A stretch of 64,000 nucleotides of DNA from Costus lasius (lineage: Eukaryota > Streptophyta > Magnoliopsida > Zingiberales > Costaceae): positions 34,115,565-34,179,564 of the forward strand of contig CM050451.1 in the NCBI GenBank assembly GCA_027563935.2. Reading direction: 5' to 3'. Positions 57,546 to 64,000 of the stretch are shown in pieces. Position numbers and translations under genes: made by a program. The notes under the pieces are model-generated. The model made no database searches and had not been told where the DNA came from. It was given only the letters and a program-made list of their open reading frames with translations. Position 1 is the first letter of the stretch; each line of letters opens with the position of its first letter.

Positions 57546-57629
57546 TAGGCTCTTGATATGATCTATATGATTGCTTATTTGTGATCCATACATTCAAGTT
57601 GCGCTTACTTTTACTTGAAGCATGCTTTG

Positions 57630-57711
57630 TTTTCATGAGGTTGCGCATGTATCTTGTTTTCATGAGGTTGCGCATGTATCTTGCTTTCATGAAGTTGCGC
57701 ATGATATCATG
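57630..57711 (+). repeat. 27-nt tandem repeat in the A6 leader
   Basis: Two exact 27-nt units (57630-57656, 57657-57683; each holds TTTCATGAGGTTGCGCATG) and a third degenerate unit to 57711. Not seen in the other leaders. Confidence 0.85.
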
Positions 57712-57742
57712 CTTTAAGTTGCGCTTGTATCATGGCTTTGAT

Positions 57743-57810
57743 AAAGTATGCGCTCCCCCTTGAAGGGGACCCCCTAAAGTATGCGCTCCTCCTTGAAGAG
57801 GACCCCCTTA
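57743..57810 (+). repeat. Two-copy repeat resembling an LTR end (A6 leader)
   Basis: Two ~34-nt units, each AAAGTATGCGCTCC... followed by a CCTTGAAG palindrome and GACCCCCT. The first has CCCC/GGGG arms, the second CCTC/GAGG arms. The same GCGCTCCCCCTTGAAGGGGA word closes the LTRs of A5 and Z. Confidence 0.75.
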
Positions 57811-59433
57811 GATCTAAGGGTTATATGCAAGCATGTTGTTTGTTTGTATCATTGCGCATGTTCTAAATGTTTTCTAAAACCTTACATCTTGCGCGCATAA
57901 TTAGATCTAAGGTGCCACTACATTAAACCCTTAGATGGGTTGATGGGGTTGAAGTCACCACTAGGTTAGATCCAAGTCTGATCAGACCATCTGACAGCTC
58001 AGATGGGTTGACCCAATGGCACCTATGCGCAAGCACAAGGTGGCTATAGGTTGACTGCATCTAGGGCGTGTAGCGAGGTCTGGTTGAGACAACTACTGAA
58101 CACACTTGAGTTAGGCCCGGGGTCACACCCGCTTGCCAAAAACTCATGGGGTGGTTCAGCCCTTGGGGCATGCATGGTTGACCATTAGGTCAACTCGGGT
58201 CAGTTAGGACTCGGTGCATGCAAGGGCAAAGGATCTAACTAGATGGATGAGTGGATCCCTATCAATGGACCATTGTAAGGTTGTAGGGCTCGTAAGGAAA
58301 TTAAAATTGATGCCATGGGGTTTTTCAAAATTTAATTTCTTGAGTGGATCACAAGATGATTTGATGCCATGATGCTTGTCTATTTAGTCTTATGTGGGTT
58401 GCCCTATTGTGTGCTGTGCTGGGGCCTGCGTGCCTGGGTTTAAATTGTAAATTAATTTGTGATCTGCGAATCACATTGTTTTAATTTATGAAATGTTGTT
58501 GACCTGTGTGTCAACCTTGTCTAGATAGATCAAATGTACTTTGATTAGACAAGAGTACAAATGCACACATCATAAAGGGGCATTCAGCTGGTGGCGCACC
58601 TGAGGTGCTCTTGGCGCTAGGGCCCTAGGTTGGACCAGATGAGATGCCAAAGAGCTCAAGTGAAGACTTAAGTAAAATTAAGGTCTTACTAGGGTTCATG
58701 GGCTTTTACCACATAAGATCATGCTTTCTACTTATTGCAAATAATTAGAGTTGCATGTTTATGTTTATCTTCTGCTATAGCCATAGGATATGCCTGATAG
58801 TAAGAAGATAAAAGACCGCTAAAATCCAACGCTAACATATCAAGCTCGTAAGCCTTCTGACGCGAAACCTCACCTTTCTGACTATCGTTGGAGCCGTGTT
58901 GAACCCACTCAATGGGCACGTCCATCTATCTTCAGACGGTGCCGGATTTCACCTGCGTGTTACAGAGTTGGGATTTATCCCCTCTCGTTGCTCAGCATAG
59001 CACGTGGTGGTCCAGGGAGTAGGTCGGGTCAGCTTGACCATGTAGACTACATATGTGGCGCATATGGTAGCACATGGAGGCAGCCATCTCTGGGATCAGA
59101 GACTGTGTTGTACCAACTCAGTTGGCACAGTCTGCTGGATTGCCAAGATGAAGGGGAATCGCACGGGTTGGCGATTGGCTGGGACAGCCTACCAGAAATT
59201 AGTGCTTGTCATCTCTGTGCATCTTATCTCGCCTGAGCGGGACGCGGAGACCAAGTATGAAATCTGGATCCCATCTCACTAAAAGAGTGTTACTCTTTCG
59301 GACTGTTTACTGGATTTTTCAGTCAGACAAAATAGTGAGAAAAAGAATCTTTCTTAAGTCCTAGATTGATTCTGAACATTGATACTGACCTTGCTGTTCT
59401 TGCTTGTTGTAGATTCCTGCAGCAACGAACACC

Positions 59434-62400
59434 ATGAGCTTCAATGTGCGATCCCTACTGGAAAGGGAGAAGTTTGCTGGGCCGAACTTCTCTGACTGGT
59501 TCGGACACCTTAAGATTGTTCTTAAGGCAGAGAGGAAACTGTATGTCCTCGAGACGGCGATACCGCCGCAGCCCGCTCCGAACGCCGCAAGGGCGGTTCG
59601 GGATGCCTACGAAAAGCACGTCAATGATAGCATTGATGTCGCTTGCCTGATGCTAGCGTCTATGACGCCACCGCTGCAGCGTCAGCATGAGGACATGTCG
59701 GCTATAGAAATTATAGCGAACCTCAAGATGCTGTATGCTGCACAGGCGAGGACTGAACGCTATAATCTGACGAAGCTCTTCTTTCAGAGCAAACTGGCTG
59801 AGGGGAGCCCAGTGGGAGCTCACGTGCTCAAGATGATTGGGCACAAGGAGGCTCTGGAGAAACTGGGGCATACCATCAACCAGGAGCTTGCTGTGGACAT
59901 TATTCTGCAGTCTCTTCCGCCTTCTTTCGATGCGTTCATCATTAACTTTAATATGAACAAGATCGATTGTACGCCGGCAGAGCTGCTGAATATGCTCTTG
60001 ACAACTGAGGAAACTCTGAAGGGTAAGCCTTCAACCTCTGTCTTGATGGTTCCTTTTAGGAACAAGAAGAAGGGGAAGAAGGGCAAGGCCCCTGTCAAGA
60101 ATTACAGCAAGGCCCTGAAACAGAAGGTGAAGCGGTCGAAGGACAACAGGTGTTTCCACTGTGGCCAGCTGGGTCACTGGAAAAAGGACTGTAAAGCGCT
60201 CCAAGGAGATAAGAGGGGAAGCATCGCTTCTGGCTCAGGTATATATGTGACTGAGGTCATGTTTTCATCTTCTTCTATATCATGGGTGTTGGACACTGCA
60301 TGTGGAGTTCACATTTGTTCAAATGTACAGGAACTCAAGAGAAGAAGGCAGGTGGGACAGCATGAGGTAGACCTACGCGTTGGAAACGGGGCACGGGTTG
60401 CTGCTGTTGCTGTAGGAGACTATTTCATTTCTTTACCATCTGGCATTGTATTAGAATTAAACAATTGTTATTTTGTACCAAGTATCACAAAGAATATTAT
60501 CTCTATTCCTGCTCTTGTCAGGAAAGGATTTGCCTTTGAATGCAAGATTTCAAAGTGTGTTTTATCTCGTGATAATATTGTGTATGCAACTGGTTCAATT
60601 AACAATGGGTTATACATGTTGGACATGGACAATTCTATACAAAATATTGATAATAAGAAAGCCAAGTATGCTGATGACAGCACCTTGTTATGGCATAGTC
60701 GTTTAGGCCATATAAACGAGAAGCGCATTAAGCGGTTGCATGATCATGGACTGCTGGGATCATTCTCCTATGAGGAGATTGATACATGCAAAGCTTGTTT
60801 GATGGGTAAAATGACGAAGTCTCCTTTTCCTCACAAAGGTCAAAGGGCTTCAGGTTTACTGGACCTAATACACAGTGATGTGTGTGGGCCTTTTGGTAAA
60901 CATGCCAGAGGTGGCTATCAGTACTTCATTACCTTTACTGATGATTTCAGTAGGTATGGATATGTCTATTTAATGAGACATAAAAGTGAATCTTTTGACA
61001 AGTTCAAAGAGTTCAAAAATGAAGTACAAAATCAGCTAGGCCGAAATATCAAGGCACTTCGTTCAGATCGAGGTGGTGAATACCTGAGTCATGCGTTTAC
61101 TGACTATCTGAAAGAGTGTGGGATTATCTCACAGCTCACTCCGCCAGGAACACCGCAATGGAATGGTGTGTCCGAGAGGAGAAATAGAACGTTACTTGAT
61201 ATGGTTCGTTCTATGATGAGTCAGGCTACTCTTCCATACTCCTTTTGGGGTTTTGCACTGGAAACAGCTGCAAAGGTACTAAACCGAGTGCCATCCAAGG
61301 CAGTTTTAAAGACGCCATATGAGTTATGGTATGGGAAACAGCCTAGCTTGACATTTATCAGGATCTGGGGTTGCGAGGCTTATGTCAAAAAGCTCGCCTC
61401 TGGGAAACTAGAGAGCAGATCTGACAAATGCATCTTTGTCGGTTACCCTAAGGAAACTAAGGGTTATTATTTCTACGATCCCAAGGAGAACAAGGTATTT
61501 GTTGCTCGGACGGCCGTATTTCTTGAGAAGGAATTTATTCTGCAAGAGGCCAGTGGGAGAGAAATAAAGCTGGATGAGAATCCAGAGGAAGGACAAAGTA
61601 GTCAAGCAGAGTTGGATGTGCCTGAGCCGGTAGAGCAGGTTATTGGACAACCTGAGGCTCAGATATCACGGGAACCGCGAAGATCGGGTAGGATCCGTCG
61701 ACAGCCTGAGCGCTATGACGGAGTCTACATCATTGATAATGATGAACCCCTAACTTATGCGGATGCGGTCAGTGGACCGGAGTCAGCTAGATGGCTTGAT
61801 GCTATGCGAGCCGAGATGGACTCCATGTCAGATAACCAAGTCTGGGATTTGGTTGATCCGCCTCCGGGAGTAATCCCTATAGGCTGTAAATGGATCTTCA
61901 AGAAGAAGATTGACATGGATGGTAACGTGGTTACCTATAAAGGCAGGCTAGTTGCGAAAGGTTTCAAACAAATCTACGGGATAGATTATGATGAAACTTT
62001 CTCACCTGTAGCCATGTTTAAGTCTATTCGGATTCTTTTCGCGATAGCTGCATATTACGATTATGAGATCTGGCAGATGGATGTGAAAACAGCTTTCCTT
62101 AATGGAAATCTGGATGAGGATGTGTATATGACACAACCGGAAGGTTTCACTAATCCATCAGATCGTCATAAAATATGCAAGTTAAAGAAGTCCATTTATG
62201 GACTGAAACAAGCATCAAGAAGCTGGAATATTCGTTTTGATGAATCAATCTCTGAGTTTGGTTTCATCAAGAACGAGGATGACCCGTGTGTATATAAGAG
62301 GTTTAGTGGGAGCGTGATTACATTCCTAATCCTCTACGTCGATGATATCTTGATCATTGGAAACGATATTCCTGAACTGCATGCTGTTAAGGCATGGTTA

Positions 62401-63318
62401 GGAAAATGTTTTCAGATGAAAGATCTAGGAGAAGCAGCCTATGTACTAGGTGTGAAGATCTACCGGGATAGATCTAAGAGGCTTCTCGGGCTGTGCCAGA
62501 GTACTTACATCGATAAAGTCCTGGAGAGATTCCATTTAGAGAATTCTAAACGTGGATATCTTCCAGTCAGACATGGTCTGAATCTTTCGAAGAGTCAGTG
62601 TCCACAAACACAGACTGAGAAAGATGAAATGGACAATACGCCTTATGCTTCGGCTATTGGGTCCATTATGTATGCGATGTTGTGTACTCGCCCAGACGTC
62701 GCTTACGGGTTAAGCGTGACCAGTCGATTCCAAAGTAATCCAGGTTTGGCGCACTGGATTGCAGTCAAGAACATTTTAAAATATCTGCGGAGGACCAAAG
62801 ATATGTTCTTGATATATGGTGGTCAGGAAGAACTCAGTATAGAGGGATATACTGACGCTTCGTTCCAGTCGGACCAGGATGATTTCCGATCGCAATCAGG
62901 CTATGTTTTTAGCTTGAATGGTGGAGCAGTGGTGTGGAAAAGTTTCAAACAGTCAACTGTTGCTGATTCCACAACAGAAGCCGAGTATGTTGCAGCCTCG
63001 GAAGCATCCAAGGAGGTAGTGTGGATTCGTAAGTTCGTGAGAGAACTTGGTGTCGTTCCTTCGAGTGCAGATCCTTTGGTTATCTTTTGTGATAACACTG
63101 GAGCTATAGCACAAGCAAAGGAACCGCGGTCGCACCAGAAGTCCAAGCACATACAGAGACGGTTTCACTTGATCCGGGAGATCATTGATCGTGGCGAGAT
63201 CAAGATTTGCAAGGTTCATACAGATGACAATCTGGCAGACCCGCTTACCAAGCCTCTGGCGCAGCAGAAGCATGAGAAGCACTGTAATAATATGGGTTTG
63301 AGATTTCTCAACCATTAG
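59434..63318 (+). CDS. A6 gag-pol polyprotein (copia type)
   Basis: 1294 residues, uninterrupted, colinear with A5. Zinc knuckle at 240-253, protease DTAC at 287-290, integrase D482/D545/E581, RT D883 and YVDD 968-971, RNase H D1141, the 1182/1184 Glu pair, D1220 and D1269 are all present. It keeps G923 (IYGLKQA) and W645, which A5 has lost, so it is the most plausible functional polyprotein here. A few private substitutions (for example G990 in AWLGKCF, V1196 in KEVVWIRK) lie outside the recognised catalytic residues. Start ATG and its context AACACCATGAGC are shared with A1, A3 and A5. Its proteins could also serve A-family copies with dead genes. Confidence 0.96.
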   Translation: MSFNVRSLLEREKFAGPNFSDWFGHLKIVLKAERKLYVLETAIPPQPAPNAARAVRDAYEKHVNDSIDVACLMLASMTPPLQRQHEDMSAIEIIANLKMLYAAQARTERYNLTKLFFQSKLAEGSPVGAHVLKMIGHKEALEKLGHTINQELAVDIILQSLPPSFDAFIINFNMNKIDCTPAELLNMLLTTEETLKGKPSTSVLMVPFRNKKKGKKGKAPVKNYSKALKQKVKRSKDNRCFHCGQLGHWKKDCKALQGDKRGSIASGSGIYVTEVMFSSSSISWVLDTACGVHICSNVQELKRRRQVGQHEVDLRVGNGARVAAVAVGDYFISLPSGIVLELNNCYFVPSITKNIISIPALVRKGFAFECKISKCVLSRDNIVYATGSINNGLYMLDMDNSIQNIDNKKAKYADDSTLLWHSRLGHINEKRIKRLHDHGLLGSFSYEEIDTCKACLMGKMTKSPFPHKGQRASGLLDLIHSDVCGPFGKHARGGYQYFITFTDDFSRYGYVYLMRHKSESFDKFKEFKNEVQNQLGRNIKALRSDRGGEYLSHAFTDYLKECGIISQLTPPGTPQWNGVSERRNRTLLDMVRSMMSQATLPYSFWGFALETAAKVLNRVPSKAVLKTPYELWYGKQPSLTFIRIWGCEAYVKKLASGKLESRSDKCIFVGYPKETKGYYFYDPKENKVFVARTAVFLEKEFILQEASGREIKLDENPEEGQSSQAELDVPEPVEQVIGQPEAQISREPRRSGRIRRQPERYDGVYIIDNDEPLTYADAVSGPESARWLDAMRAEMDSMSDNQVWDLVDPPPGVIPIGCKWIFKKKIDMDGNVVTYKGRLVAKGFKQIYGIDYDETFSPVAMFKSIRILFAIAAYYDYEIWQMDVKTAFLNGNLDEDVYMTQPEGFTNPSDRHKICKLKKSIYGLKQASRSWNIRFDESISEFGFIKNEDDPCVYKRFSGSVITFLILYVDDILIIGNDIPELHAVKAWLGKCFQMKDLGEAAYVLGVKIYRDRSKRLLGLCQSTYIDKVLERFHLENSKRGYLPVRHGLNLSKSQCPQTQTEKDEMDNTPYASAIGSIMYAMLCTRPDVAYGLSVTSRFQSNPGLAHWIAVKNILKYLRRTKDMFLIYGGQEELSIEGYTDASFQSDQDDFRSQSGYVFSLNGGAVVWKSFKQSTVADSTTEAEYVAASEASKEVVWIRKFVRELGVVPSSADPLVIFCDNTGAIAQAKEPRSHQKSKHIQRRFHLIREIIDRGEIKICKVHTDDNLADPLTKPLAQQKHEKHCNNMGLRFLNH

Positions 63319-63327
63319 ATTAAGTGC

Positions 63328-63338
63328 AAGTGGGAGAT
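63328..63338 (+). other. Polypurine tract of A6
   Basis: AAGTGGGAGAT abutting the 3' LTR. Confidence 0.88.
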
Positions 63339-64000
63339 TGTTGGAGTATGCCCTTAAGGCTAATGTTTGAGGCCTTTGGGATTGTAAAAGTATTATGTAA
63401 TAAACTCTTATGTTTATGAAAGGCATGGTTATTATTCAGGTTGTTACCTTGTCTGCTGCAATGAGTGTGCTTCTGAATAATGTCTCAAAGCTGTTCAGCT
63501 AGGCTGACAGGCTGTATGTCCTTAGTCGAGATATATTGGTGAACATGAGACAGCCTTGATATGATGGAGACTAATATGAGTGCTAATCTTATAGGATGCT
63601 TCGAGCATGGAATAAGATGTAGACTCATGGGTACATTGGATGTACTGGACAGACCCTACTGGGATATTCCATTGCTTGTCACAATGTGAATGATCCTTGT
63701 AAGCAGCAAGTGGCACATGTCCTCTGACTTGAGATCACTTGTGTTTCTAAATGATGATTGTCATTGTCTTGAGGTAGTTCAATATCATTTGAAACATAAT
63801 GATTATAGACTATCTTGGATGGTGAGCTTGAGTCAGGTTAGGGCACTTGTGATAGATAAAGGATTGCCGTATCCTTGTTTAAGGAGTGTGATGTTCTAAA
63901 GGGCCCCCTTTATATGAGATGATTGAGGAAGTGTATGGCCATACCCAGATGACTATGTTCATCTGATCTAATCATGCTCATCGTGTTGGAGTTACAAGCT
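63339..64000 (+). repeat. 3' LTR of A6 (first 662 bp)
   Basis: Continues past the window end. It is identical to 55850-56511 except for one base. Confidence 0.95.

Larger units (their letters stand above)
57546..59433 (+). other. Leader of A6
   Basis: 1888 nt. Tandem repeats near its start (57630-57711 and about 57743-57810). Twin hairpin 1 is weakened by a G-to-A change (CCCACTCAATGGG, 58904-58916), while hairpin 2 (59109-59129) is intact; spacing is 209 nt. AAAGAGT-gtt-ACTCTTT lies near 59282-59298. A TTGTAG 3' splice-like site ends at about 59412. Confidence 0.82.
55850..64000 (+). mobile_element. Copia element A6, youngest and intact
   Basis: 5' LTR 55850-57531, primer site, 1.9-kb leader, intact gag-pol, purine tract, and the first 662 bp of the 3' LTR before the window ends. 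Those 662 bp differ from the 5' LTR at one position (56046 C versus A in the 3' copy). It is nested in A5, which is nested in X, which is nested in B, so it is the last arrival. Confidence 0.95.

Noticed and set aside
1..64000. CRISPR arrays, bacterial operons or host protein-coding genes
   Set aside because: Repeats are LTRs, not short regularly spaced units. All long ORFs are retrotransposon gag-pol. No host exon could be supported.

Overview
The window is a retrotransposon nest from a flowering plant nuclear genome. I see no host gene, no tRNA or rRNA gene and no bacterial-type feature. The evidence is a stack of Ty1/copia LTR retrotransposons of one family (called A here), with ~1.7 kb LTRs (TGTTGGGG...CA), a primer-binding site matching initiator-tRNA-Met (TGGTATCAGAGC), a ~1.8 kb untranslated leader, a single ~1294-codon gag-pol ORF and a short purine tract. 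There is also one copia element of a second family (B, ~2.25 kb LTRs), a Ty3-type remnant with a tRNA-Asp primer site, and a 528-bp TRIM. The exact plant cannot be named from the sequence.

Left nest (1-33706). The oldest layer is A4 (plus strand, leader from 27298, gag-pol pseudogene to 32053, 3' LTR from 32074). A2 (minus strand) sits in A4's leader; its 5' LTR is 25614-27297, its gag-pol pseudogene is 11424-8197, and its far end lies left of the window. Into A2 went LTR Y (fragment 6761-8196), whose LTR was then hit by A1 (1-6760, 5' LTR off-window). A3 (11957-23293) also went into A2. A3 carries a TRIM in its leader (13968-14495) and a solo LTR, Z (19922-21623), inside its own 3' LTR. The right junction of A3 is rearranged: LTR and gag/leader pieces are duplicated at 23294-24340.

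Middle (33707-37010). A Ty3-type LTR end, primer site and broken gag, then 1.4 kb that I cannot assign.

Right nest (37011-64000). Element B (LTRs ~1.5% different, coding region wrecked) has LTR X (45486-46977) inserted in its 3' LTR. X is interrupted by A5 (46978-55849, intact 1294-codon ORF). A5's 3' LTR is interrupted by A6 (55850 to beyond the window, intact 1294-codon ORF, one LTR difference in 662 compared bases). A6 is the best candidate for a currently competent element.

The most interesting signals are outside the coding regions. Two small leader hairpins, 209-210 nt apart, and an LTR module (25-nt block plus a 4-nt-loop hairpin) are kept between families A and B although stem sequences differ. 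Element B seems to have moved recently with dead genes, which fits cis-acting RNA signals used in trans by an intact A element. That link is inference.
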